Source: Deltaproteobacteria bacterium (GTDB lineage Bacteria > Desulfobacterota > Binatia > Binatales > Binataceae). Taken from it: 64,000 bases of DNA. Position numbers and translations under genes: made by a program. The stretch spans positions 1 through 64,000 of the forward strand of contig JAKBMB010000013.1 in assembly GCA_021831785.1 (NCBI GenBank), in the 5' to 3' direction. The notes beneath the pieces are model-generated. The model was not told the origin of the DNA. It did not search any database and saw only the letters and a list, made by a program, of their open reading frames with translations. This document shows, one piece after another, positions 35,270-44,496 of the stretch (positions are counted from its first letter, which is position 1; each line of letters opens with the position of its first letter).

Positions 35270-35695
35270 ATGGGGGCGTTCGAAACTATAACGGGGTCAT
35301 GCTTTTGTGGTGCCAACCAGTTTCAACTTACCGAACCGGCGGTTGACACCCATCACTGTCACTGTTCGATATGCCGTCGGGTAAATGCGGCACCCTTTGT
35401 GACCTGGTCGATTTTTCCCCGCTCGGGATTCAAGTGGACCAAAGGGCCGCAGCTTCACACCTTTCACAGTTCGGCAACGGTTCACCGAAACCGCTGCACC
35501 AATTGCGGGAGTAATGTGACCGTCGACCTGGACGCTATACCGGACAAGCTGTTCGTAAACCGCTCTAACTTCTCGGACATCAAGGCCGACCCAGGGCATC
35601 CCCCAGCCACGCTGCGCCATGCCTTCTGGCCCGATCGCGTACCCTGGCTCGAGATCAACGATAACGTGCGCAAAACCCAGGGCTTTGACACCTAA
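35270..35695 (+). CDS. GFA (glutathione-dependent formaldehyde-activating)-family protein
   Basis: 141 residues, with AAAGGAGG upstream. Zinc-binding pattern of the GFA/CENP-V fold: GSCFCGANQF, THHCHCSICRR (CxCxxC), and RCTNCGSNVTVD. The family namesake condenses formaldehyde with glutathione, although most members have no proven activity. The window also encodes glutathione-dependent formaldehyde and formylglutathione enzymes, which makes a link plausible but unproven. Confidence 0.82.
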   Translation: MGAFETITGSCFCGANQFQLTEPAVDTHHCHCSICRRVNAAPFVTWSIFPRSGFKWTKGPQLHTFHSSATVHRNRCTNCGSNVTVDLDAIPDKLFVNRSNFSDIKADPGHPPATLRHAFWPDRVPWLEINDNVRKTQGFDT

Positions 35696-35882
35696 TCCCG
35701 GATTTCGGTTTTCTCAGTGAACTACCAATTTGATAAGATGCTGGGAAAGCCCTGATGGATGCGAGTTTGGATGCTCCTGGGATGGTACGGAGGAGGGCAG
35801 CCGGCGGGTGAGACGGAAAATCGTCCCTTTCAGCTCTCGTTCAACAGCTCATTGCGGGGCGATTTTCAGGGCACGCGAGTGA

Positions 35883-35904
35883 CCCTTCGAGAAGCCCTCA
35901 GGGC
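35883..35904 (+). repeat. Palindromic micro-repeat copy A inside the transposase relic
   Basis: CCCTTCGAGAAGCCCTCAGGGC, a member of the family with consensus CCCTTCGRCTNCGCTCAGGG, interrupts the transposase between RVT and the following SDGGL-equivalent segment. Confidence 0.65.
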
Positions 35905-36024
35905 AAGCTTCCGACGGTGGTTTGATTCTGGTGCGTGAGTTGGATGAACGGTTGGGCTTTGGCGAGCTCATCGAACGGCACTTGACCGACGGGCGGGGAA
36001 AGAACGTGCAGTTGCCGTATCCGA

Positions 36025-36048
36025 CCCTTCGGCTTCGCTCAGGGCAGG
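36025..36048 (+). repeat. Palindromic micro-repeat copy B inside the transposase relic
   Basis: CCCTTCGGCTTCGCTCAGGG plus CAGG sits where the transposase should continue from KNVQLP into its next conserved segment. Confidence 0.65.
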
Positions 36049-36297
36049 CCTGCCGCGCCAGCCGGTATATCGCCGGCTGGCGGGCTACGAAGACCTGAAC
36101 GACGCGGCGTGGCTGTCCCAGGATCCGACCTTTCGGCTCAACGACTTGCGTAAGGTCTGGGAGCGTGGGGCAGCGTTGACCTCCCGCTTACAGTCATTCG
36201 AGACGGAAGTGCTGACGCAGCCAGAAAACCCCGCCGGTCTTGGAACGCTCAATCAGAAGTTGGTCGCCAGGGCGCGGCGGGTGGTGGCGAAGAGCCC

Positions 36298-36318
36298 GCC
36301 CTGAGCGCAGTCGAAGGG
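36298..36318 (-). repeat. Palindromic micro-repeat copy C inside the transposase relic
   Basis: Minus-strand reading CCCTTCGACTGCGCTCAGGG interrupts the transposase between RRVVAK and EFHFGEL. Confidence 0.65.
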
Positions 36319-37114
36319 TCGAGTTCCACTTCGGCGAGTTGCTTCCCCGCGTGGGGTTCATCGTGACTAACCTGGCGGCATCAAGCCGGGCGGTGGTGCG
36401 GTTCTACAATAAGCGCGGCACGGCGGAACAATGGATCGAGGAGGACAAGTAGGTGGCCGCGCTGACGCGGCCTTCCTGCCACCGCTTCCGCGCCAATCAT
36501 GTGCGGCTGTGGCTCAGCGTGATCACCTCTAATCTGGGCAATCTGTGGCGGCGGCTGGCGCTGCCGACGCGGGTCGCCACTTGGTCGCCGACCAGCTTGC
36601 AGCAACGACTGGTAAAGAGCGGCGGATGGCTCATCAAACATGCGCGCTACTACTGGTTGCTGTTGGCCGAGGGGCATCTTACGCGGCGGCTGTTTGCCGG
36701 CATGCTGCGGAAAACCGCAGCGCTGCCGGCGCTGGTGGGACAGCCGACCGCGGTGGTGGGCTTCCAGATCGACTGCACGCACATGGGGGATGGCGAGGTG
36801 TATTTGGAAATCGGTCGGATAGGGGCCGGATTACGATTTCGCACCACCCGAAATGATGGAACTGGCCACTTCGTCGGCAGACCGTAGCCTGCGCACGGAA
36901 ATTCCGGACAAGGTTTCTCCACGAGCAAACCGGTTGGAGGTCATCAAAGTAAATCGCCTTTCGCTGCATCAAGACGCCGTGCTATGCCTCCCCATCTACA
37001 GCATTGCCCAGCGGCCAGGCGGAGCGCGCCTAGTAGCGTTTGAAATGGCTCTTGCAAAAAGCTAGAGGAACAACGTTCGAAACCTATCGTGCCAATTACG
37101 AGAGCGCATCGCCG

Positions 37115-39202
37115 ATGAAAAGCTTAGGGAATCGAGTTTCGTCGATCTGTGGTAGAGGAGTCCTGACCCTGGTTATTGCGTCGATGGTGTTAGCGTTGGC
37201 ACCCGCGGCTTTTGCCAAACCCACTGAGGAAGTTCAAGGCTTTGTCGAGAGCAACCACGCCGGCTTGCCGGACTATCAAGTCTTGCTTTACGTGGCGATA
37301 CTCCACACTCACTGGACGGAGTGGCGATTCCTCGGCACCGACAAGACCGATTCCAAGGGTCATTTCGCGATCGTTTATTCGCCGCCGGAGGCACGGGACG
37401 AACAACTGCGGCCGTTGTTGTTCGTTGAGGCGGTGTCGAGACAAGTCATGCTGGCAAGCGCAATCGGCAGCGTGGACAATGCGCCTCAGAGCGTGGTTGT
37501 AGACGAACTTACCACGGTTGCAACCGGAAACGCTTTTGCGCAATTCATTGATGGCTCAAAAATCACCGGCAATCCTTACGGCATGAGCAACGCCGTCCAT
37601 ATGGCCGCCAACCTTGCCGACCCGGGTTCCGGCGATGTCGGGGTGGTGCTAGATCGGACGCCTAACGGAACGGAGACGTCGACCCTGGCGACGTTCAACT
37701 CGCTGAGCAATGCGGTGGCAAGCTGTGTCGCAGAACAGAGTAACTGCGAGAAGCTGCTCAAGTTGGCCACGCCGGCTGGTGAAGGAAAACCCAAGACCGT
37801 GTTGCAGGCCCTGGCGAACATCGTCAAGAATCCCTCGTTTCTTACGAAGGACGGAGGACTGGCGTCGGACGATCCGCTGTTCGACTTGTCGGAACAAGCC
37901 AAGATCTACAGCCCTTTTCTCGCGCAGCGGCCAACGAACTGGCTGCTGTTTCTGAAGATCACCGGCGGATTCTACAGCGAGCAGAACGCCGATAATCTAC
38001 TTAACGGACCGGCCAACTTCGCCATCGACGGGCATGGCGACGCGTGGGTTGCCAACAACTATATCCCCGAACCGCCGAGCCAATACGCCTGCGCAGGCAA
38101 TCGCCTGATGGAGTTCTATCCCTGGGGCCAGAATTTCCCCGGATCGCCCTTTGTCGGCGGCGGTATCAGTGGCGCTGGCTACGGCATCACCTTCGATCCA
38201 ACCGGTAATATCTGGAGCGCGAATTTCGGCTTCCAGGATCCGCCGTGCGCCAACACGCCACAGGCCGCCACCAGCGACAGCGTCTCGCTCTTCCGTTCGA
38301 ATGGCCAGCCGATCTCACCTGCGGATGGCTACACCAAAGGTGATATCTCGTGGCCGCAGGGAACAGTCTCAGATCGGCGAGGAAATATCTTCGTGGCCAA
38401 TTGCGGCAACGACTCGATCACGGAAATCCCCCAGGGCAACCCCGACGCGGCGTTCAATATCCCGCTGGGCCCGACGCCGGCGCCGGGGCAGCCGCAGATT
38501 AAGCCCTTTGGCGAGGTGGTGGATCGTCAGGGGAACGTCTGGGTCACTGACAATTTCAACGACTCGGTCGCGATAATCTCGCCCGCCGGCAAGCTCGTGG
38601 ACACACTGCCCGGCATCTTTAACGGCAATACCGTACTCACCCACCCGGTCGGCGACGCGGTCGATAGCCGAGGCGACGTCTGGGTAGCCAATTCGGATTG
38701 GCTCGATGTACCCTGCCCAAAGGCGACCAATCCCGGCACGGCCAAAAACCCTTCGATTACGCTGTATCGGGCCAACACGCGGATACCGGCGGCCGGCTCA
38801 CCCTTTACTGGCGGCGGATTGACCGTACCGTGGGGAATCGCGGTCGACGGTGACGATACCGTGTGGGTCTTCAACTTCGGTGCGGAGCCGGTGATGCCGC
38901 CTGGTCACGAGATCACGACCCCGACCGGTATCAGCCGGTTTTGCGGGACCAAGTCTTGGAAATGTCCACGGTATTTGCGGGTCGGCGACCCGATATCGCC
39001 TAACACCGGCTACCAAAGCAACGCGCTCGAGCGCATCACCGGCGGCCAAATCGATCCGTCCGGAAATATCTGGGTTACGGGCAACTGGAAAATCAACGCC
39101 AATCCCAACCAGAATCCGGGCGGCAACTCGATCGCGATTGTGATCGGCGCGGCGGTCCCGATCCGCACGCCGCTGATCGGTCCGCCGGTTCCCTTCGACT
39201 GA
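37115..39202 (+). CDS. Secreted NHL/Vgb-like beta-propeller protein
   Basis: 695 residues from ATG 37115, chosen because the signal peptide MKSLGNRVSSICGRGVLTLVIASMVLALAPAAFA starts there. The first ~270 residues are unassigned with a possible Ig-like start (EEVQGFVESNHAGLPDYQVLLY). From about 300 on, repeated blades follow the pattern xIDGHGDAWVANN, GITFDPTGNIWSANFG, TVSDRRGNIFVANCGNDSI, EVVDRQGNVWVTDNFNDSV, DAVDSRGDVWVANSDW, GIAVDGDDTVWVFNFG and QIDPSGNIWVTGNW: at least seven, enough for one closed propeller. Extracellular, function unknown. Similar proteins are annotated as NHL-repeat or streptogramin-lyase-like. Confidence 0.78.
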   Translation: MKSLGNRVSSICGRGVLTLVIASMVLALAPAAFAKPTEEVQGFVESNHAGLPDYQVLLYVAILHTHWTEWRFLGTDKTDSKGHFAIVYSPPEARDEQLRPLLFVEAVSRQVMLASAIGSVDNAPQSVVVDELTTVATGNAFAQFIDGSKITGNPYGMSNAVHMAANLADPGSGDVGVVLDRTPNGTETSTLATFNSLSNAVASCVAEQSNCEKLLKLATPAGEGKPKTVLQALANIVKNPSFLTKDGGLASDDPLFDLSEQAKIYSPFLAQRPTNWLLFLKITGGFYSEQNADNLLNGPANFAIDGHGDAWVANNYIPEPPSQYACAGNRLMEFYPWGQNFPGSPFVGGGISGAGYGITFDPTGNIWSANFGFQDPPCANTPQAATSDSVSLFRSNGQPISPADGYTKGDISWPQGTVSDRRGNIFVANCGNDSITEIPQGNPDAAFNIPLGPTPAPGQPQIKPFGEVVDRQGNVWVTDNFNDSVAIISPAGKLVDTLPGIFNGNTVLTHPVGDAVDSRGDVWVANSDWLDVPCPKATNPGTAKNPSITLYRANTRIPAAGSPFTGGGLTVPWGIAVDGDDTVWVFNFGAEPVMPPGHEITTPTGISRFCGTKSWKCPRYLRVGDPISPNTGYQSNALERITGGQIDPSGNIWVTGNWKINANPNQNPGGNSIAIVIGAAVPIRTPLIGPPVPFD

Positions 39203-39717
39203 ATCGCGAACCGGCGACGAGATACTCCAAGTTCATTGCGCTGGCCGGTCCACTGAAGGCGAGGCAGCCTGGCTTTGCCGAAAAGGCCATAGCGCGGGAG
39301 AACCGCATAGCGAGCCTGTTAGTTCTCTGGACGTGGAGCTTGCGCTTGCGCCCTGCTCTGTCAGGCCAAACGCGCACGCGCCCTTCAATCTGACCGTGAT
39401 CGCACCCTAAAGCACTTGCCGACCGCTTCGCCTTGGCGGATCGTATTAGCTGAGGTCGTTGTGCAGGAGGTGGTCAGATGGTTGCCGAGTTACGGGAATC
39501 GACCATCATACCGGCGATTATGGCTAATATGGCGTAGCCCGCGCTTTTTCGGGTCGAGTATCATTCCTCGTGCAAGGCGGGAAGTGGGTTGCGCGACACT
39601 CCCGCCTTGCTTTTTTGACCAACCTAATCAAGCGGCGACACCGACTCGAGCTAAGGGGGCCGCTAGCCCGTGGGGGTTGCCGTCGAGCGGCAACTCCGAG
39701 TCGCCGGCCCACTAACC
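39203..39717. other. Intergenic stretch with a terminator
   Basis: No gene seen apart from the rho-independent terminator at 39572-39616. Confidence 0.45.
39572..39616 (+). terminator. Rho-independent terminator
   Basis: GCAAGGCGGGA (39572-39582) pairs perfectly with TCCCGCCTTGC (39600-39610) and is followed by six T (39611-39616). It reads in the plus direction and would end transcripts from the beta-propeller gene before they meet the minus-strand frmA. Confidence 0.85.
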
Positions 39718-40827
39718 TCAGAAGCGGATTACCGACCGTATCGACTCGCCTCTGTGCATCAGGTCAAACGCTTCGTTGATGCGGTCCGGCGGCATTATAT
39801 GAGTGATCAGGTCGTCGATATTGATCTTGCGGTTCATGTACCAGTCGACGATCTTCGGCACGTCGCGCCGGCTCTTGGCGCCGCCAAAAGCAGTTCCCTT
39901 CCAAACCCTACCGGTTACTAGCTGGAAGGGGCGCGTAGATATCTCTTCCCCTGCGCCGGCGACACCGATAATCACGCTGGTGCCCCACCCTCTATGGCAG
40001 CATTCCAGCGCCTGGCGCATGAGCTTGACGTTGCCGACGCACTCGAAGCTGAAGTCGGCGCCCCCGCCGGTCAGGTTAATCAGGTAGGGGACCAGGTCTC
40101 CCTCAACCTCCTTGGGGTTGACGAAATGAGTTAGTCCGAACTTCTCGGCGACTGCCTTGCGCGCCGGATTCAGATCGACTCCAATGATCATATTTGCCCC
40201 GGCCAAGCGGCAGCCCTGAGTCACATTCAGCCCGATGCCGCCCAACCCGAAGATCACGGCATTGTCGCCGGGCTGTAGCTTTGCCGTGTTGATCACGGCG
40301 CCGATACCGGTGGTTACGCCGCAGCCGATATAGCAGATTTTTTCGAATGGAGCGTCTTCGCGAACCTTAGCCACCGCGATCTCGGGCAACACGGTGTAAT
40401 TGGCAAAGGTCGAAGTGCCCATGTAGTGATGAATCATCTTGCCGTTTAATGAAAAGCGGCTAGTTCCGTCCGGCATCAATCCCTTGCCTTGCGTTTCCCT
40501 GATAGCAGTGCAGAGGTTGGTTTTGCCGGAGATACACGCCTGGCACTGGCGACACTCGGGAATATAAAGCGGAATCACGTGATCGCCCGGCTTAACTGAT
40601 GTAACTTCGGGGCCTATCTCCACCACCACCCCGGCGCCTTCATGGCCCATTATCGAGGGAAATAAACCCTCGGGGTCACGGCCCGAGAGCGTGTAGGCGT
40701 CGGTATGGCATACGCCGGTCGCCTTGATTTCGACCAGGACCTCCCCCTTCTTGGGTCCGGCAAGATCGACGGTCTCGATTTGTAATGGCTGGGCTGCTTT
40801 GTGCGCCACCGCTGCCTTGACTTTCAC
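39718..40827 (-). CDS. frmA: S-(hydroxymethyl)glutathione dehydrogenase / class III alcohol dehydrogenase
   Basis: 369 residues from GTG 40827 (AGGAGG 8 nt upstream), the family's usual length. Oxidises S-hydroxymethylglutathione, formed from formaldehyde and glutathione, to S-formylglutathione with NAD. Catalytic zinc: Cys in GVCHTDAY, His in MGHEGAGVV, Cys in YIGCGVTTG. Structural zinc: [20 protein letters not shown] site [13 protein letters not shown] with Asp in [15 protein letters not shown] is typical of class III. It lies downstream of the formate dehydrogenase genes on the same strand, supplying the first step of the path that fghA and fds complete. Confidence 0.93.
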   Translation of the reverse strand: MKVKAAVAHKAAQPLQIETVDLAGPKKGEVLVEIKATGVCHTDAYTLSGRDPEGLFPSIMGHEGAGVVVEIGPEVTSVKPGDHVIPLYIPECRQCQACISGKTNLCTAIRETQGKGLMPDGTSRFSLNGKMIHHYMGTSTFANYTVLPEIAVAKVREDAPFEKICYIGCGVTTGIGAVINTAKLQPGDNAVIFGLGGIGLNVTQGCRLAGANMIIGVDLNPARKAVAEKFGLTHFVNPKEVEGDLVPYLINLTGGGADFSFECVGNVKLMRQALECCHRGWGTSVIIGVAGAGEEISTRPFQLVTGRVWKGTAFGGAKSRRDVPKIVDWYMNRKINIDDLITHIMPPDRINEAFDLMHRGESIRSVIRF

Positions 40828-41209
40828 GGCCTTGTCCTCCTCGCTTGAGATTGCCCCTCGCAACCACTACTGGTAGGCGAATGCCGGCGAGCGATTGAGC
40901 GAAACGGGGCGGAAACAGCCCTCATAATAATATGGCGCCGCGAATTACGGCAACGCCGAAGACACGCGGCGCGTTGTTTTGAACTGATACGCTTTTCCAC
41001 GAAGTCGCGCGCATGCGATCGTGTGGCGTCGCTGCACAGCGCTCTGAGGCACCAGACTTAACTTGCGCTCAGCACCGGTATCCTCAAAGGCAGGCAGCGC
41101 ATCTGGGCGCGCGCCGGCAAGGGCTTCACAATCTGCTACCCACGGCGCTCGTGAAGCGAAAACCGAGGCGCGGCGCGTGCGTCAGACTGATCGAGCTGCC
41201 GGGAGCCAG
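40828..41209. other. Intergenic stretch between frmA and fdsD
   Basis: No credible coding frame in 382 bases. Probably holds the frmA promoter. Confidence 0.4.
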
Positions 41210-41449
41210 CTACGGCGCCGATCTGCTCTGCGTCTCGGCGTGGAGCATCAAAACCGCATCGCGCGCCAGCGGCTTCAGCCCGCCGTCGCCGCCTTGTATG
41301 ACGTACGCCGCCAGTTGTTTGCGCATTCGCGGGTCCCAGAAATTTCTCAAGTGACGCGCCACGCTCTTTATCGCTTCGTCCCGGTCCGGTAGCGGCTCAA
41401 AAAATCCCGCAATCTGGTTCGCCATGACGACCAGATGGGCGATCTCCAT
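41210..41449 (-). CDS. fdsD: Formate dehydrogenase delta subunit
   Basis: 79 residues. LVVMANQIAGFFEPLPDRDEAIKSVARHLRNFWDPRMRKQLAAYV matches the FdsD family, a small subunit/chaperone of soluble NAD-dependent formate dehydrogenases involved in inserting sulfurated molybdenum/tungsten cofactor. It starts 21 nt after the fdsA stop, in the standard fdsGBA(C)D order. No fdsC was found between them. Confidence 0.9.
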   Translation of the reverse strand: MEIAHLVVMANQIAGFFEPLPDRDEAIKSVARHLRNFWDPRMRKQLAAYVIQGGDGGLKPLARDAVLMLHAETQSRSAP

Positions 41450-41470
41450 CGTCGCTCCACCCCGCCCGCG

Positions 41471-44293
41471 CTACTTCGCCGCGCTCGCCTCTGCCGCATA
41501 GAGGCGCACCTCTTCGCGGCGAGCCGCGCGAGTGACCGGCATGACCTGCACAGCCGTCACCTTGTACTCGGGACAGTTGGTCGCCCAATCGGAATTCTCG
41601 GTCGTGACCACGTTGGCACCCGACTCCGGATGATGAAAAGTGGTATACACGACTCCGGGCTGGACCCGCTCCGTCACCAGAGCGCGCAGCGTCGTGGCGC
41701 CTGCGCGGCTGCTCATTTCGACCCGATCTCCGTCGCGGATGCCTCTTTGCTCGGCGTCGTGCGGATGAATCTCGAGCCGATCCTCGCGATGCCACACGAC
41801 GTTGCTGGTGCGGCGGGTTTGGGTGCCGACGTTATATTGAGTAAGGATTCGTCCAGTGGTCAGAATCAGAGGATACCGCCGACTCGTCCGCTCCTCGGTC
41901 GGGATATATTCGGTGATGGTGAAATTTCCCTTGCCGCGCACGAACTGCCCGACGTGCATCACCGGGGTTCCTCGGGGCGCCTTCTCGTTGCACGGCCATT
42001 GCACGCTGCCGAGGCGGTCGAGTTTCTCATAGCTGACGCCGGTGAACGTCGGCGTCAACCGCGCGATCTCGTCCATGATCTCGGACGGGTGCGAGTATTT
42101 CATCGTGTAGTCGAGGGCGTTGGAGAGCGCCACGGTCACCTCCCAGTCTTCTTTGCCGGCCAGCGGCGGTATTGCCTTGCGCACCCGCGAGATGCGCCGC
42201 TCCGAGTTGGTAAACGTGCCGTTTTTCTCGAGAAAAGATGATCCGGGTAGGAAGACGTGGGCGTACTTCGAAGTTTCGTTGAAGAAAATGTCCTGGATGA
42301 CGATGAACTCCATCGCCTTGAGCGCTGCGACCACATGGCGCGTATTGGGATCGGACTGCGCGATATCCTCGCCCTGGATGTAGAGTCCTTTGAAGCTTCC
42401 GTCAAGCGCGGCGTCAAACATATTCGGGATGCGTAGGCCGGGCTCAGGGTCGAGGCTCACACCCCAGGCCTGCTCGAATGCAGCGCGCAGAACCGGGTCG
42501 GAGATATGCCGATAGCCGCTCAACTCGTGCGGGAACGAGCCGACATCGCACGAGCCCTGCACGTTGTTCTGGCCGCGCAGCGGATTGACCCCTACCCCTT
42601 CGCGTCCCAGGTTGCCGGTCGCCATCGCCAGGTTCGCCATCGCGAGCACCATCGTGCTTCCCTGGCTATGCTCGGTGACGCCTAAACCGTAGTAGATAGC
42701 TGCGCGGCCGCCGGTCGCGTAAAGCCTAGCCGCGGCGCGAATCGCCCGCGCGGCTACGCCGGTGGCCTCTTCGACCGCCTCGGGAGAATTGTGCGGCTTG
42801 GCGATAAACTCCTTCCACGTCCGATAGGCACTCGTATCGCATCGCTCGGCGACGAAAGTCTCGTCCGTCAGCCCCTCGGTCACCACAACATGAGCCATCG
42901 CGTTGACCAGCGCTACGTTGGTGCCGGGGCGAAGCTGCAGGTGGGAGGCGGCCTCGATATGCGGGCTCTTAACCAAGTCGATTGCGCGCGGGTCGGCGAC
43001 GATCAGCTTAGCGCCCTCGCGCAGCCGCCGCTTCATCATCGAAGCGAACACCGGATGGCCGTCCGTGGGGTTGCAGCCGATGACCATGATCACGTCCGCT
43101 TTCAGCACCGAGGCGAAGTCTTGCGTGCCCGCCGAGGTGCCGAAGGCGGTCTTCAGGCCGTATCCGGTAGGGGAGTGGCAAACGCGCGCGCAAGTGTCAA
43201 CGTTATTGTTGCCGAAGGCGGCACGGACGAGTTTTTGTACCAGGTAAGTTTCCTCGTTGGTACAGCGCGACGAGGTGATCGCCCCCACCGAGTCTTTGCC
43301 GTACTTTTCCCGCACGCGCCTCAGGCCTGCGGCGGCGCAATTTATTGCTTCCTCCCACGAGACCTTGCGCCACGGTTCGCTCCGGCGCTCGCGGATAAGC
43401 GGCTTGACTACGCGGTCCGGATGGGCCGCGTAGCCCCAAGCGAAGCGCCCTTTGACACACGAATGCCCGTAATTGGGCTGGCCATCCTTGTTCGGCACCA
43501 TCCGCGCCACTTCATTGCCCTTCATCTCGGCCTTGAACGAGCATCCGACGCCGCAGTAGCCGCACGTAGTGATTACGCTGTGCTCGGCCTGGCCCTTCTC
43601 GACGATCGATTTTTCCATCAGAGTCGCCGTCGGGCAGGCCTGTACGCAGGCGCCGCATGACACGCACTCGGAGTCGATAAACGGCTCGTGCTGGCCGGGC
43701 GAGACGACAGAGGCGAAGCCCCGGCCCTGAATCGTCAGCGCGAAGGTTCCCTGCACCTCCTCGCAGGCCCGCACGCAGCGCGAGCAGACGATACATTTGG
43801 AGGGGTCGAAAACAAAATACGGATTCGACTCGTCCTTGGGCGAGTCGAGGTGGTTCCTGCCGCTGTACCCGTAGCGCACGTGACGAAGCCCAACTACTCC
43901 GGCCATGTCCTGCAGCTCGCAATTGCCGTTGGCCGGGCAGGTAAGACAGTCAAGCGGGTGGTCCGAGATATAGAGCTCCATCACGTTGCGCCGCAGCTCG
44001 CCGAGCTTGTCGCTCTGGGTGCGCACCTTCATTCCCGCCGCGACCGGGGTCGTGCACGAGGCCGGGTAGCCGCCTCGCCCGGCGATCTTGACCAGGCAAA
44101 GGCGGCAAGAGCCGAAGGGCTCGAGCGAGTCCGTCGCGCAGAGCTTGGGGATATTAACGCCGGCCAGCGCCGCAGCGCGCAGGATGGACGTCCCAACCGG
44201 CACGGTGACGGGCTTCCCGTCAATTTCGAGAGTTGCAAACTGTCCCGAATTCCGCGCGGGCGTTCCCCAATCCTTGTCCGTGATCGATAGCAT
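41471..44293 (-). CDS. fdsA: NAD-dependent formate dehydrogenase catalytic (alpha) subunit
   Basis: 940 residues from ATG 44293 (AAGGGGA upstream). It oxidises formate to CO2 at a Mo/W-bis-MGD centre. N-terminal 2Fe-2S domain (CxnC in GSCRLCLVKIAGRGGYPASC), NuoG-like HPLDCLTCPANGNCELQ, two 4Fe-4S motifs (CIVCSRCVRAC, CVSCGACVQACP), then a 4Fe-4S before the active site (CGYCGVGCSFKAEM). The metal ligand is Cys372 in DTCARVCHSPT, where selenium-type enzymes have U. C-terminal molybdopterin-binding LTTGRILTQYNVGTQTRRT. The 65 codons upstream in frame come from a repeat and are not part of the gene. Confidence 0.93.
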   Translation of the reverse strand: MLSITDKDWGTPARNSGQFATLEIDGKPVTVPVGTSILRAAALAGVNIPKLCATDSLEPFGSCRLCLVKIAGRGGYPASCTTPVAAGMKVRTQSDKLGELRRNVMELYISDHPLDCLTCPANGNCELQDMAGVVGLRHVRYGYSGRNHLDSPKDESNPYFVFDPSKCIVCSRCVRACEEVQGTFALTIQGRGFASVVSPGQHEPFIDSECVSCGACVQACPTATLMEKSIVEKGQAEHSVITTCGYCGVGCSFKAEMKGNEVARMVPNKDGQPNYGHSCVKGRFAWGYAAHPDRVVKPLIRERRSEPWRKVSWEEAINCAAAGLRRVREKYGKDSVGAITSSRCTNEETYLVQKLVRAAFGNNNVDTCARVCHSPTGYGLKTAFGTSAGTQDFASVLKADVIMVIGCNPTDGHPVFASMMKRRLREGAKLIVADPRAIDLVKSPHIEAASHLQLRPGTNVALVNAMAHVVVTEGLTDETFVAERCDTSAYRTWKEFIAKPHNSPEAVEEATGVAARAIRAAARLYATGGRAAIYYGLGVTEHSQGSTMVLAMANLAMATGNLGREGVGVNPLRGQNNVQGSCDVGSFPHELSGYRHISDPVLRAAFEQAWGVSLDPEPGLRIPNMFDAALDGSFKGLYIQGEDIAQSDPNTRHVVAALKAMEFIVIQDIFFNETSKYAHVFLPGSSFLEKNGTFTNSERRISRVRKAIPPLAGKEDWEVTVALSNALDYTMKYSHPSEIMDEIARLTPTFTGVSYEKLDRLGSVQWPCNEKAPRGTPVMHVGQFVRGKGNFTITEYIPTEERTSRRYPLILTTGRILTQYNVGTQTRRTSNVVWHREDRLEIHPHDAEQRGIRDGDRVEMSSRAGATTLRALVTERVQPGVVYTTFHHPESGANVVTTENSDWATNCPEYKVTAVQVMPVTRAARREEVRLYAAEASAAK

Positions 44294-44371
44294 CGCTGTT
44301 CCCCTTTGCTCAGAGCCCGTGAATTTTTGGCAAGCTGCCGCATGTCGCCGTAGGCTGCGCCCGATATGTCT

Positions 44372-44473
44372 GTAGTGGGGCGGGCCGCCGTGCCCGCCCT
44401 GTCGCGGTGATTCATTGGTCGCGCGGGCGTGGCGCCCGCGCATCATGGCGGGCACGGCGGCCCGCCCCACTAC
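44372..44473. repeat. REPIN-like inverted repeat pair between fdsA and fdsB
   Basis: Arms 44372-44398 and 44447-44473 are perfect 27-bp reverse complements (starting GTAGTGGGGCGGGCCGCCG). The 48-bp middle contains a smaller GC palindrome around 44421-44441. The same arm sequence recurs singly or in series at 58279, 58318, 63254, 63296 and in disrupted form near 60645. It sits in the fdsB-fdsA gap and may affect message folding or stability. Confidence 0.85.
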
Positions 44474-44496
44474 GCAAAACTTCACCAACTCTCAGT

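Larger units (their letters stand above)
35815..36840 (+). pseudogene. Degenerate IS1380-like transposase
   Basis: Frames switch repeatedly, but the pieces read as an IS1380-type DDE transposase: SLRGDFQGTRVT, then LVRELDERLGFGELIERHLTDGRGKNVQL, LAGYEDLNDAAWLSQDPTFRL, TSRLQSFETEVLTQPE, FHFGELLPRVGFIVTN, AVVRFYNKRGTAEQWIEE, and NLGNLWRRLALPTR to HARYYWLLLAEGHLTRRLF. A large internal part, including most of the catalytic region, is missing between about 36240 and 36270. Three palindromic repeat copies interrupt the coding sequence. Terminal inverted repeats were not identified. Confidence 0.78.
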
